64,000 bases of DNA from Eudorina sp. 2006-703-Eu-15 (taxonomy: Eukaryota > Chlorophyta > Chlorophyceae > Chlamydomonadales > Volvocaceae). Positions 46,391-58,800 of this stretch are shown piece by piece. Where the stretch lies: assembly GCA_003117195.1 (NCBI GenBank), contig BDSI01000090.1:248001-312000 (forward strand), given 5' to 3'. Position numbers and translations under genes: made by a program. Within the stretch, counting starts at the first letter, position 1. The number at the start of each line of letters is the position of its first letter. The notes under the pieces are model-generated. The model saw only the letters and a list, made by a program, of their open reading frames with translations. It searched no databases and was not told the origin of the DNA.

Positions 46391-47690
46391 TCAGCCGGGC
46401 TGTCTTGATTTGACGGGTGGTTGCTCCACCGGCCGCTGTCTGGCAACCGGCATTTGATTGCGACTACGGTGGGTGGGGGTCGAGACGGGGCACTGGGTTC
46501 TCCGCTGCGGGTGGACATCGTAGGGTGGGGCATGCACCAATGCAGGTGACCGGACCACGCCAGGCAAGCAGACCCGTCCAGGGACGGAGTCGAGTTGCAC
46601 CAACTCATCACCGCCGGAACAGCTGCAGGGCCCCAAACGAACATCTCCAGGGCACGGCAAGGTGAGGGCATTGTCCATCGCGCGCAGTCACATACATGCC
46701 CGCATGCGCCTCGTCGATGCACCGACCGCATGGACGGGGCCCCTCCTGTGTACCGTATGACGTGGGCGCTGCCCTGCCCGCGCAGATTATAGTAGCAGTG
46801 CTTGGGAAATCGCACGCACTGCCACCGCACTGAGCGCCACAACCATTGCATGGAAAGGGCATGGCAAGGGCATGTGTGCAAGAAGCACGACTGGACGCAC
46901 CGTTTCACGCTCCGGTTCACGGGGCGCTAGACTGATGACCATGTACCGGCCTTCGCTCCTCGGTGGGCATCCCTTCGGGAGGGCTTCCAGGGCACCGGGC
47001 GTCCAAGCTGGCGGTCGGGTGCGTGAGGCGGGGCTGCCTAGAAGCTGGGTTACCGACTGCCTCTGGTGCGCTGACTGCCGCTGCAGGCCTGAACACATTG
47101 AAAGTGTTTTCATTCACGGCCAGTCAATCGCGGCCAGAGTGTCGAAAACTGTACCTTGAGAGTGTCCGCAGGTCCGCTTCGCGGCGCTACGGGGGCCCTG
47201 CCCCTGCCCGCATTACCGCGCCTGCCTCCTGCTGCACCATCTCCCAGGACCGCCCGCAACCTCGCGCAACAAGCAACTCCTCACCGCAAGCATCCTTCCA
47301 CCGAAAGGTCTCCCACACAGACCAACCTCCCAAGCAGAACCCACACACATGCACATACACGACCACACAATGCCGTATATGCTGAAAGGTTCCCGAGGAC
47401 GACATACTGTAATGTCGCTGAGCAATGCGCTGCATAGAAAAGGACAAGAATGACATGGCGGAACTGGTACCAGTTCCTGCCCCCAGCCCGAAATACTCGG
47501 CGGTGCAACCCTTCCCCCTTTGGTACATCTCCACAATCGGACGACGCAGCCAGCGCTGGGTCGTGACACAGAACGCGCACACGCCCACGACACGTGACGC
47601 AGCTGCGACGTCGATGCCAGTCACTGGTAGTCTGGTACGGTACAACGGGCAACACGTCAATGACGCCCGTCGCGCTTGTCATACCGGCCC

Positions 47691-47695
47691 TTACA
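47691..47695 (-). terminator. putative poly(A) signal TGTAA for the GDPD gene
   Basis: TTACA on the plus strand, about 420 nt after the phosphodiesterase stop codon. Confidence 0.5.
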
Positions 47696-48116
47696 TGCCT
47701 CCTGGGTGCCGGAGTTCGGCCGCTGCATTCCCTGCCCGGACCGGCACAGGTCCACCGACTGTCCGGCTGGCCGGCCGAACTCGCCAATTCCCGCACGGCG
47801 AACAAAATAGCCCGGGAACCGAGTGTCGCCGACGCTCGCACGTTCCGTTCGGGCCCCGCCCTCGGCCCCTTGCCTTGTCCCTCGGGTCAAGCGCTACCAC
47901 GCCGTCCGCCGCTACACGCCGTCGCCCCAGCTCGCCCATCGAGGGAGAGGTCCTCACCGGCACCAAATTTCCGGTGATCAAATGTGACTGTCAATGGCAG
48001 CCAGTCCCGAACACTACTAAGCCTTGTGCTGAATGAAGCCCGAAGACCGAAGCGAAGACGACACCCCAACACAAGTGGGATAGGGACACCGCCACCGCAT
48101 CGTAGGCCCCGCACGC

Positions 48117-51100
48117 TCAAGCCGATGCCGGCGGGGCCGCCGGCGCGGCGCCAGCCGCGGCGTCGCCGTCCTGGGTGTTAAGCGCCGCCGTCACCCCCGC
48201 CACCTCGTCCACGATGGCCGCCTTCACTCCGGCGTCCGCCTGCTTCTTAAGGCAGTCCAGGTCGTTGTTCTCCAGGCCGTACGTCATCAGCTCCAGGTGG
48301 CTGCGGTTGGCGCTGTCCACCATGTCCATGTTCTGCAGCGGTGGCCAGCCGGTGGGGGATGATTGTGACCCGCCTTCCTTATTAACGATAAGCGCTTGCA
48401 AGCTGGATGTCCAACGAATAATCACGGACCACTACAGAACCACTACAGGGATGGGGGCGTCGTCCCCGCAGATAGACGACGGCAGCCCCCGCCCACCGAA
48501 ACCAGTCGGGTGAATGCCAGGCCGCTGGTACCGGCGCCCCAGGTGCCAACAATATTTGAGTTGCATCAGGGCGTGCAGCTGCACAGTGAAAATCAGCATG
48601 CGGACGATGCTTGCTTTGTCGAGAGGAAACCACCATGCAAAACCCGACCCTGGAATCAGCGGGCGCGCAGCCTCACGTCGGAACTCCCCTCCGCCCCCCC
48701 TCCCCCCCGCGCCCCACACACCAACAAACGCGCGGGATCGGGCGGGTCTCTCGCCCACAGCTGGATTCCAGCGGGTTCGTCCTGGACCGGTGCAGATGCT
48801 TTCATTCGAATCCGACAGTGAGCCCCTCAACGCCCACCCACCGGCAGTTCCACCCCCAAATGCCTCCCTCCCCCCGTCCCCCTCCCCTGCGTGGTATACG
48901 GTACCTTGAGAAGCACCGACGCGGGCACCACGATGCCGCGCATGCCCGCCTCCGCCGCGAACGACAGCGCGGCGGGGATGGACGTCCGGCGCGCGTCCGC
49001 GTGGGAGTACAGCCCGCAGCCCGACAGGTAGTACACCGGGTGGTCCGCCTGCCGCTTCTTGAGCTCCACACACACATCCGGGTCGAAAGACGAAAACATG
49101 ATCCGCCGCTGCTGGGGCTGCTGCGCCGACTGCTGCGGCTGCTGAGGCGGCGGCGGGTTCGCGGCCTCCGCGCCGGGCGCCAGGTGCGCGGTGGGCAGCG
49201 GGGAGAGCGGCGGAGAGCCGCCGGCGGGCGAGGGAGCGCCCGCCGGGGCGCCGCCGGGGCCCGCCGCCGCCACGGCCGCGGCGGCGCAGCGCCTCACCAC
49301 GGGCAGGATGGCCCCCAGCATGCGCTCCACCTCGTCCGCGGGGGTGTGCACCACGTCATCACCCGTGGTCATCTTCACCTGCACCAAGAACGGCCAAGAA
49401 CGGCGGCGGGGTGGGGTGGGGCGGGGGGAAGGGGCAGCAGCAAATCGCGTTGCGGTTGATGCCCCTGACCGCCCGGGCCGGGCCAGCCAGGGCGAGTCGC
49501 TGAACGGCTGAAGAATCGGTTCGGGGTGCGGCGCGGCCTTGCCGCACCCAAGAGCAGTCGTACCAGACACGAGGGCCCATTCGCCGGCATATGGTGTCGC
49601 TCGATGTCGGGAGCGCGGCCGCAGCGGGTGGGTGGGTGGGGTGCATCACCCGGCCGTCGTCCCCGCGGGCGCTGCGGCCCTCCGCCCCCCAACACACACA
49701 CAGTGCCGCGGGGCTCCCTCCCGCGAAGGGCCTCACCGGCCCCTGGGGGCCTCAACCCCCCTGGGGACCTCACCTCGATGTCGAAGCCGACTTCGGGCGG
49801 CAGTGCCGAGAAGACGGCCTCCAGTGTGGGGATGCCGTCGTCCTGCTCGCACGTCCACTTCTCGTAGCTGCAGCACAGGGCGGAGACGGGGCCGGGATAC
49901 AGGAAATTGGTAGACAGGTTGGAGCTGCGCTGCTGCTACCGGAGCTAAAGTACGATTTGCATAGGGTGCAGTACCATACATCTCCAGCGGCGATGACGTT
50001 GCACGCCTCGTTGGTGGTCGGAGGGAGGAGGTCGCGGTGAGGGCGAGGCCAGCCAGGAGCCAGGCTTGCTTTACCCAATTCCCATCAACCCACCGGTACA
50101 ACCCACGGTAAAGCAAACCCCGTTCATGAAGGCGTTCATTACATTACGACAAGGGCATATGACGCAAACCTCGTCACCATGGTATATCGTCCCATGTGCC
50201 GTACCGTATGCCGTACCTGCTACTGAACTGCCGGGTGTCCCGGTCGCGGAAGCGTCGCAGCAGCCCGCGCGGGGAAGCGGATGACGCCTCCCCAGCCCCC
50301 GTACGGCTGTCGCCAGCCGTGCTTGCGCGGCCAGGGGACGACCCGGCCGCCTCCGCGCCGTCGACTGGCGCCGCCTGCTCGGCGCCGCTGGCTGCGTCGG
50401 GCGCGCTGCCCACTTGCCCGGCCCCGCCGCTGCCGCACAGCTCCCTGAGCTCCGCCAGGGTCAGGTCCTTGACCTGCGGCTTGCTGGGTCTGTCCGCGGG
50501 GCCATGAACCACATCGTCATCGTGCCAGATGACGGGCACGTTGTCGCGCGTTACCTGGGGACAGGGGATAGGGGATAGGAGGGACGGGTTCGGGTTGCAG
50601 GGGGGGATGGCGATGGAGGTGGAGGCGCGAGAGGGGAAGGTGGGACGTTGGGCAGGACGGGAGGACACGCGTTGAACAAACCCTCACTGCGCAGTGAGGG
50701 AGCTTTGAATGGGGTGGGGTTCAGGAAGCTCGGCGCGTCAATCACGCTGCCCTCGATTGCGGATTGGTTGCACAGGCGCAGGAGGGGCTAGGGGCCCGAA
50801 GCGCAGACGGGGAGGACGTCAGAAAAGGAAGCGTGGGTGGGTGAGGAGTAGCATGTGATGGACGTTGACGAGCCGGGGGGGGGGGTGTGGCGGGGACCTT
50901 ATCACCATCGAAACCAAGCGCCACGCTTTCGGGTGTGTACAGGGTTGCGACCTTGTGACCTTGTGACCTGCGGTACCTGCAGCTCACTCTTCATGCAGCT
51001 CACCTGCACATCAAACTCGACAAACCCAACACCGCATTTTGCAGCCTGCTGGAAAGAGTGGATGGTGTTCTCGCGGAACGCCGGGTACACGCCTGTTTTC

Positions 51101-51334
51101 CCGTCAGGGCTCGTGGTTGCAAGGTTCTCGCCCATCCTGTTTGGCAAACAATCGTCAGGGCGGCGTTGGGCGCACAAAATAAAAAATCGCAGCTGTCACG
51201 GTGTGCAGCTCCCATCCAGCACCTTCCGACACACACGATGCGCGCGGTGGCGTAATGAACTCCTAGGCTGGCCATGGACGTTATCCCTCTCACCCGCGGT
51301 GGCCTCCCAGCAACATAGGACCATGTTTGCCCAT
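48117..51334 (-). CDS. glycerophosphodiester phosphodiesterase, 6 exons
   Basis: This hydrolyses deacylated glycerophospholipids to glycerol-3-phosphate and an alcohol, feeding phosphate and head-group salvage. Exons in transcript order are 51334-51294, 51136-51004, 50554-50217, 49867-49774, 49378-48905 and 48332-48117, 431 residues. The GDPD signature is present: GGHRGMGEN (His 12, Arg 13), FRENTIHSF (Glu 36), GVGFVEFDVQVTRD (Glu 54, Asp 56) and VPVIWHDDD (His 69). Then come DGIPTLEAVFSALP with VGFDIEVKM, IMFSSFDPDVC, and near the C-terminus NMDMVDSANRSHLELMTYGL. The motif spacing (GENL..SFQQAA..VEFDVQ, no signal peptide) is like eukaryotic GDE1/GPCPD1-type cytosolic enzymes. No SPX or carbohydrate-binding domain precedes it. 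Two Ala/Pro/Gln-rich inserts (exons 3 and 5) account for the extra length. The start MGKHGPMLLGG is chosen because HRG normally lies 10-20 residues from the N-terminus. Confidence 0.88.
49893..49943 (+). repeat. dispersed intronic element, copy in GDPD intron 3
   Basis: GGATACAGGAAATTGGTAGA followed by CAGGTTGGAGCTGCGCTGCT. In the direction of the phosphodiesterase gene it lies just before the acceptor at 49868 and supplies the pyrimidine-rich TCTACCAATTTCCTGTATCC. Confidence 0.7.
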
Positions 51335-53225
51335 GCTGGACACGGACTTGACCGCGGAGGCCGGGCTAAAACGAAGAGACGCGGTTGGTTGTTGGTAAAA
51401 GGATTGACTGGCCGTCGTATGCGCTGCCGGATGGCTTAAGAACTTAATTAGGTTATCCCAGCCGAAGGGGCGTTTATTGAGATGGAACCGTTGCGCTTGC
51501 ATACAGACACGAGAAGGAATTCCTGCGTTTTGCAATGCAAGCAGTTCGTTATCGGTGAAATATATAGTTGTGGAATCCGGCTTGTATGGTAAAATGCAGG
51601 CCGGGATTCCCCGAATGTCCTCTCACTCAATTGGATGTTCCGCCACGTCCATTCCGTCGTATACTTGGCTGTAATCTTGTAGATAATGCAACACGCAAGC
51701 TCCGTAATTTGTTATTTGCCGTGATTGTCCGGAAACTATCATCGCGGCTGCATATGTGTAACGTATTGGAGTTCGTGCGTTTCTTAGTCGACGGCAGTGC
51801 TCGACACGGCCACACTTCTGTGCATAATCCTCGCGAACTTATGTGTGTGTGGCTAATTGTGGGTCATGTCGAGTGGAGTTCAGGACTTAAGGTTTGCTTT
51901 TATATCATAACCACAACGATCAGTACAATGCGCAGGCCAATCGACTATCCAGACGAAAACACTGCAAACATTCATAATTGCGTACAGTGGCATTTGACTC
52001 GTTCATTAACGCGTTTCAATATTGCATGTTAAATGCTCCAATGATGCATACACACACTTCACCAAACATTACGTGGCTGTCGGTCAAAGCATTTTACAAC
52101 GTCGTTAAGGCTGCGGTCGGAATGTAGCAGTTGCATGAAAAGGCGAAATTGTATCTTTATTATAGACCGTTGCCCGGTACTCCGTTGCAGCTAGAATCGT
52201 CCGTTCGTACAATGGGAAATATCACACCAGATATCTTTCAGAAACCGATTGTAAAAGGCAGAATATAAGGATGAGCTTGAACTCATGCAGATTTTCTTTT
52301 GTTATTCAGGAACCATGCTGAACGGCTGATCGAATAGTGAATGGTCGTGCATGTAATCCAAGCTTCACCAGCACCGCCAACTGCATGGAATAGGCGATAA
52401 ATCGCACGTGCGGCCGAAAGACAGGGATCAAGGGGTGCACTAACGCCTGGCCTGGCTCGGCATACTTCAGTGCAATTTTGTACGACAACCCCCTATTGGC
52501 CCATCCGCATGTAGAAGCGAAGGTACACCGTTCGAATTCCGGGCCCCACTCCGCCCAGTTATTCAGCGGGTCTGGGGCGGTCTCCAGAAGGGGCGATTCT
52601 GGTGAATTAACACATGATTGCGTTGGCCGGTAAGGCTGCATGACCTCCCTCGGGTGTGGTGGCTGGGTACGCAGTCCTTTATAGGGTTGGTGATAAGAGG
52701 CGTCTTTGAAGTTATCTAGGGTCTAAGTATCCACTTGAAACGGTCGCAGGAAAACCGATCTTAATGCGTGTCAAAGGGTGGCCATTGGTCAAGATCTGCT
52801 GGGTTTGAATGATTTTCACACCAGCCCGGGCGCATTGGGCCTCTCCCGGCCGCACCCTCGACCAGGATGACGACGTGTAGTGTACTATTCCGATGGGCGC
52901 TGTCCGTGCACGATGGCTTCTAACCAGCCATGCATCGTCCAGCACAGTAACCTGTCCGCGGTCGCCGAAAGCACAGCCTGCGGTTGGCAATGGATATGCA
53001 ACCAATGCTGTACGTCCCTCCCGTACTATGAATGAATCATATGAAAAGCGGACGGCTGTCGCTCCGACAAAACCGTCGCGTTAGTGCGCAAACCGCGGTA
53101 TACATTGTAGTTCGAGAATTCAGGGAGTGCATTAGGCAACTTCTGTTCCGCATAATGTGTTCCCATAGTTTTTACTTGTTCAACATGATGCGCATGATAT
53201 GGTTGTATTAAGCGACGTTGCACAG
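51335..53225. other. AT-richer divergent intergenic region
   Basis: About 1.9 kb with clearly lower GC than the rest of the window, between the phosphodiesterase 5' end and the small lumenal-protein gene. A 111-codon minus-strand frame starting with ATG (52641-52306) is the best open frame. It has a stop-free, mixed composition but no family similarity, and I leave it uncalled. Confidence 0.5.
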
Positions 53226-54915
53226 ATGATATTACGCTTGTCCAAGTCTCCGCTTATCCTTTGTAAATGTGTCATCGTCAGCCCGCCTTCCGTGCGACCA
53301 AGGGTGACAAGTCAGCCAAGCGCACAACCGGTCCTTTCCGCAGCCCTGCTCGCAGCAGTCCTTTTAACAACATGTACGCTCTCTGCCGAATGTGTGGATG
53401 ATTTTTGCATGGCGATGCGTTGATGCGCGGACAATGCTCATGCCATCCGTTCAACCTGCGAATTAACCCCATCCCCCCGGTAGACCGGTGCCCCCAATAA
53501 CCATCCTCCGCCTCCCTCGGCACTTCTCATTACCTGCTACATCGCCGTAGCGGTTGCCGCTGGCCCGGCCTCAGCAGCAGGTGGGCCCAGCCTTCGGGAT
53601 CGGCTGCAGGAGTACTCCCTCTTTCAGTCGATGTTCAGCGGTCCTGACAGCCCCACGCGGCGCTTGCTGGGTCGAGTGAAGGTGAATAGCGGGTCGAGTG
53701 AAGACGGTGCTGAGTGGGTCGTTGCGGAGTTTGTGTGTGCCCGGCAAGTTCTGCTGGTTCTGCTGATCAGGACAAGCCGGCAGACCTCCGTGCGCGACTT
53801 GAGTGAATGAACGTTACAGCGGATCCCGAAAAGGGATCAACGGTGAACGCCAGGGCAAGCCCCAGCGGACCCCACCGACACGTAAGGCGGCAAGGTACCC
53901 CCACAGCTTAACGCCGCGAACAAAAAGTACGAGGGCCACAACCCCACCCAGACAGCAAGCAGAGGCGCACAGCGGGGCAGCACTACTAAAGGGATTCTGC
54001 CTTGTGCGACTTGTGCCTTTTGTTTTCGTGGATTTACCTGGCGAACGCGGAAACGAAGGCCCTCCATCCCCAGGGGCATATCAAACGGTGCTCAACCTGC
54101 ACATCCTTAGTCACGTAAAGAACGCGCGGTCGACTATGTTCCTTATAGCGGCCGGGGTGTTGCGTCGCGAGTCGATGACTAAACGATGCCGATCACAGAG
54201 TGCCACCGTCCGCTGCCACCGTTTCCTGCTACCCTCCGGGGCCGTCCCGTCCCGGGGTTGCTCCTCAGGCCGTGCAGCAGGTACTGCAACGCGCACAGCT
54301 GCTCGTCCGCTTGCATGAGTACGACGCGGCGCGGGCGCTGCTCCGAGGCCGTGAGACCAACTTATTGGTGATGGATCTGGGTTACAGCGGGGAGGTGTAC
54401 CGGCTGCTGCCACAGAAGGTGGGTTTCAGCGCTGTATATCGTAAGACTGCAGGCGTGCGTTTGTTTACCGGGGTGGCGCGGCAGTCAAGGAAAGGGAACA
54501 GTTTACCGGGGTGGCGCGGCAGTCAAGGAAAGGGAACATGTGCAGTGCTCGTTTGAGGTGTTGTAAAAACAGCAGTTGTCTGGTTTGGTTGTTGTATGGC
54601 GCCTCGCGGCGCCTATGGCTGGTCGCTGCCGTGAGGAGGCCGGCAACACGTTGGCATGGCCCTGCGCAGATCTGCAAAGACTTCCACTCATGTCTGGCAT
54701 CTCTGGTGTCTGCTTGATGCCGTACCCGCTCGTTCGTAACTGATTGTATACCTTAATGCTTTCCCCGGCAGGCTGGTCGAGAGGTGATTGAGGCGTTGGA
54801 GGCAGCTCGGTTCACGGTGGCGCAAACCGACGAGGAATCGGCCGTGGCCAGCCTACAAGCTGCTATGGTGCCGCTGGACGCCTTGGCAGAAGTGTTAACA
54901 GTAGCTGGTCAGTAG
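53226..54915 (+). CDS. small protein with bipartite (thylakoid-lumen-like) targeting, 4 exons
   Basis: Predicted exons are 53226-53373, 53575-53681, 54269-54418 and 54772-54915, with matching phases, giving 182 residues. The first 35 residues are basic and Ser/Pro/Val-rich without acids. They are followed by a hydrophobic stretch (VLSAALLAAVLL) and a TSAGG cleavage-type site, the usual two-part signal for Sec-dependent import into the thylakoid lumen. The mature part is helical: LRDRLQEYSLFQSMFSG, RRLLGRVK, then AVQQVLQRAQLLVRLHEYDAA with ALLRGRETNLLVMDLGY, and a last helix pair after AGREVIEALEAARF ending LAEVLTVAGQ. The general look is of small PsbQ-like or other all-helical lumen proteins, but I cannot assign a family. 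The initiator ATG could be further upstream. The exon 2 acceptor may be 6 nt later (same phase). Confidence 0.65.
54465..54540. repeat. 38-nt tandem duplication
   Basis: Two near-perfect copies of GTTTACCGGGGTGGCGCGGC followed by AGTCAAGGAAAGGGAACA, in the last intron of the lumenal-protein gene. Confidence 0.95.
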
Positions 54916-55847
54916 CCTGTTAGGCAGCGGCCCATACAGACTGGTTTGTGCTTGTTTACGGGACTGTCACGTGGACGGGTCCGGACTGGGCGGACCGCCT
55001 GGAACGGACGCATCACAATGCGTGATGCGTTATGGAACTTTCATAGCTGCTCATTCTAAGTTTCCGGGGGTTATGGGCCTCAAGATCGACTTTCGATTTT
55101 CTTCGACAGACCACAACAGGTCGGAGCGTTTCGCGGTTGGAAAGAAGAATATCATGACAAACATAAGTATTTCGGCCATGACTGTCTACCAGCATGTGTG
55201 AGTTCAGGGTAGCATGTCTGCCGTTACAGTGGTTCAATGGACGTACTCAGAAAGAAATCGGTATTGCCGGGACACTAAGGTACTATCGACGGTTCAATAT
55301 TTATCCGTCTCTGCTTTGCATGTTCCGCTTCGTTGCGCAACTTCCATCTTTATCATCAACATGGTTAATTATGTCTGTGGCGGAGGCACCTCGTACCTGC
55401 TGGCTCCAATAGTAATGCAAACCTATATATATGTAAGATCGATATGGATTGACGATAAACTGCTCATCGTCATGGGCTTGCGAGGAAGGGATCGATGAGC
55501 ATCGTGGTCAGCCGCCGGGCCTGGTAAATCCAGCTGTAAGCTATGATTTAAAAGATAATAAAAATCCTGCCAAATGGTATTACGGCTTGCTTCGTGTTGT
55601 GAGGATGTTAACTCTTGAGATCCGTACATGTAATAGTTCTTTTTGTGCCGCACGCCTTGCTTACAATTTGTGACAATATAATATCCCATGCAGCCGGTAT
55701 TGCATCGTTTTGATGGCAAAAAACTGTGAGACCAAGGACAAATTGACCTGGACTGCGCTCGTTGCTCGCCCTGCAGCAAATGTGTTATAGAGATTTATGG
55801 AGCCCCGGCAGGGACCGGTGGTCTCCATAAAGGCAAGACACGCCGTT
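54916..55847. other. 3' UTR and promoter region
   Basis: AT-richer sequence with TGTAA at 55432 and 55535, either of which could end the lumenal-protein transcript, followed by the upstream region of the cyclase gene. No gene seen. Confidence 0.5.
55432..55436 (+). terminator. putative poly(A) signal TGTAA
   Basis: First TGTAA after the stop codon at 54915, about 520 nt downstream. A second lies near 55535. Confidence 0.4.
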
Positions 55848-58800
55848 ATGATCACCCGCTTCCTCTCCGTAACCTCCGTTTTTCTTGCCGCGAGCCTCTG
55901 GTCGTTTGCGGTATCTGCGGAAGAGAATTCCCAGTGCAAGGCTGATGTGGTTGAGCAGCTTCAGCGCCAATGTAACAACAGCGTACCTGGTTACGATGTC
56001 ATATTGTCTACTTACCGGGGGCAGTGTTGCGGGAGGCCTCTTCGCGTCCTTGCACCCTCAACACTTCAGCCATGGATAGGCAGACAAGCCATTCTATTTG
56101 AAGCCCAAGTCAGCACACCTGTGAACATCTCCTACGAAAATCCGAGCCTCATTCCCTCACTTATCGACGCGCAGTTAGCGGGTTGGGCACAGCAGGATCT
56201 ATGGATAGTAGACGGCGCCAGCCTGCCGTCGCTGGCCTACCGGCAGGCGTTGCTCGCGCTGGAGCAGAAGGTGCTCGACAACCCCGAGGTCAACTGGCCT
56301 GACGTCCAGGACCTATGGGCAAACCTAACGGTGGCAGGCGGCAGGACTGTCGCTGTGCCGCTGTCCAGGTAAGGAGCCTCCCCAAGGCGGAGGCGCCGGC
56401 GTCGCAGCCACCGCCCCGCAGGAGGGTCTGGGGGATGTACGGCGGCGAAACACTCAGGGCGAGGGCCGTGTACATACCGTTTCCTCGCAGTCGCCCCTCG
56501 CCGTCCGACATCGCTGTGCTTTGCCTCCGGGCCTCACACATCCGCCGCGTCTTCTGCAGGTCTCTCCCACAGCGCGTGAAACCAGCACGGACCCAAGCGC
56601 ATTGCGCACGCTGAGCGAGTCACACTGAACCATGTTGTGGGACATCGGCGGCAGCCGAAGCCTGCGCAATCCGCGCACCGTCATCCTTGTTCCCAGCGCC
56701 GCCGAGTGCGCGTCCGCCGCACGTCGAACCCCCGGGCATGACCGCCCGGTCTCGCCCCTGCTGGGCGCTCGCGGGGCGCTGTCACGCTTAGGGGCCCCAA
56801 CGAGCGCACGGGAACGAACCTCCGAAACCCAAAAGCGCCCTTCCCGTACACCGTGTGCCCGCCCCCCCGACCACGAACCCGACCTGGACCACTCCGCGTT
56901 CATGTGCTGACCGGTGCCTGTCCCCACCTCACCACCCCGCAGCGACGCCCTGCTCATGTACTACCGGCGGGACGCACTCACAGCGCTGGGGCGGGACGCA
57001 CCGACCACCTGGGACGACCTCCTGGACCTAGCGAGCTCGTGGAACTCCGCCACTGCCACTGCCACTGCCGCCGCAGCTGCCGCCGCAGCCGCCGCGGGGG
57101 ATGCCGATGCGGGTGCCGCTCCGCCGCCGCAGCCGCAGCACGCGCTGTGCCTCAGCGCCGCACCTCGCTGCAGCTCCGCCACGTGGCTGCTGTCCGCCAT
57201 CCTGGCGTCCATGACGCAGCTCTGGGGCCCGCGGACGGGGTGGGCGCTGGCGCTGGAAGAGCCGGACCCGTGGGTCGCCCTTCAGCTGTTGAACAGCAGC
57301 GCGATGGCGCGCGGCCTGTCCACCTTCCGCGCGCTGTTGACCGCCGGCCCAGCGGGGCTGACCTGCGAGCAGCCCCTGGAGCTATTCGCGCAGGGAGAGT
57401 GCCTGGTGACGTTTGGCCTGGGCCGCGCGTTCGCGCAGCTCCAGCAGTCGGCGAGCGTGAGCAATGCGAGCGCCGCTGCGCAGTCCAATAACAGCAGCGT
57501 TGGCGGAGGAGGTGCAGGCGGCAGCGTCTCCCTGGTGCGGGGTGTGGTGGGCGTCGCGCTGCCGCCGGGCAGCACCCACGTGCTGGACCGCGGCCGCAGC
57601 GAGCTAGTACCCGCGTCGCAGCAGGCGTGCAGGGTGCCCATCCTCAGCAGCGGCTCGTCGGCCGCCGGAGGCGGCGCCGGCGCGTGGGCGTGCGCCGCGC
57701 CGATGCTGTCGTACGGCGGCACGTTCAGCGTTGTGGGTCGCCGCAATGGCGCCGTGTACCAGGACCTGGCGTTCCAGTTCGCCGTCTGGCTCGCGTCGCT
57801 GGAGGCGCAGTGGCAGGGGGTGCAGGTCGACGGCTCGGGGGCCGCGCCGGCCGGGGTGGAGCCGATCCGCGAGGGCATGCTGGACCCGGCGGCGGCAGCA
57901 CAGCTGGCGGAGTACGGGTACGACCTGACGGACGCGCAGTCGTACCTGGCGGCTCTGCAGGCGGCATTCACGTCGCCCAATGTGGCGCTGGAGTTCGGCG
58001 CGCCCGGTGCTTTCACATTGCGGTGCGAAGGGAAGAGGGGAAAAAGGGGCCTGCAAAGGTTTTGGGAGAGGAAGGTGGAAGCCGGGGAGTGGGCTGGCGA
58101 TCTGGGTATGGGTGACGTGCTGACGCCCCGTCACAAGGGCGGACAGGTTCGGGCGGTGGGCGGCGGCGCTACTGCGGATGATCTGATACGATGTAGACCG
58201 ACCCAGATCCCGATTGGTCAGGTTCAGCCGGGGCAAACCCAGCCGGGTTACGTCCGCGTGGTTCCTGGGGTTGCGTGTTACGACGGCTGGGGGACCGGCA
58301 CGCACGCATTTGCCGGGGAGTCACGCCTGGGAGGTTGGGGGAAGGTTGGGAAAATGGAATAGGAGGGGGCCTCAGGTAGGCCTCGCAGCACAGCGCCAGG
58401 GCCAGCCGCTCTGTGAAGGGGCTCGTTGCGGGGGAACGCCCCAGAGGTGCCGGAGGTCCATCGTCGGGCGGTCCGGACCCCAACATGGCCCGCAGCAATA
58501 CAGAGCGCTCGATGCCGTGGCCGGCACGGGTCGATCCTGTTGCGGCTGGTCAAATCACACTCCTGGCGCAGGTTTCTCGCTAAGCACGCTGGAGCGCTTG
58601 CCCGCGGTCCTCCCCCCCACCTGTACCGCTACCCCTTGCCGCCCCTGGATCACTCGGCTCCATTGGGTCTCCGCCCCGCCAGGTCGCTGATGGGCGACGC
58701 GATCCAGTCCTACCTGGGCGGTGCGCCGGCGGCGACGGTGGCCGACACCATGTTGCGCGGCTGGGTGGCGGAGTGGCAGCGGCTCAACTTCACGGTGGCG

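Larger units (their letters stand above)
45484..48116. other. convergent intergenic region, COG3 and GDPD, no gene seen
   Basis: This holds the 3' UTRs of COG3 (plus; TGTAA at 46386) and of the phosphodiesterase (minus; TGTAA at 47695-47691). A 203-codon plus-strand frame (47425-48036) overlaps the latter UTR and has no domain or coding-like composition, so I do not call it. Confidence 0.5.

Noticed and set aside
47425..48036. 203-codon plus-strand open frame starting with ATG
   Set aside because: No similarity or ordered segments, and it lies where the phosphodiesterase 3' UTR should be (TGTAA on the minus strand at 47695).
52306..52641. 111-codon minus-strand open frame with ATG
   Set aside because: Considered as a small gene, but there is no similarity, no UTR or splice context, and it sits in an AT-rich intergenic stretch. 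Kept only as a note.
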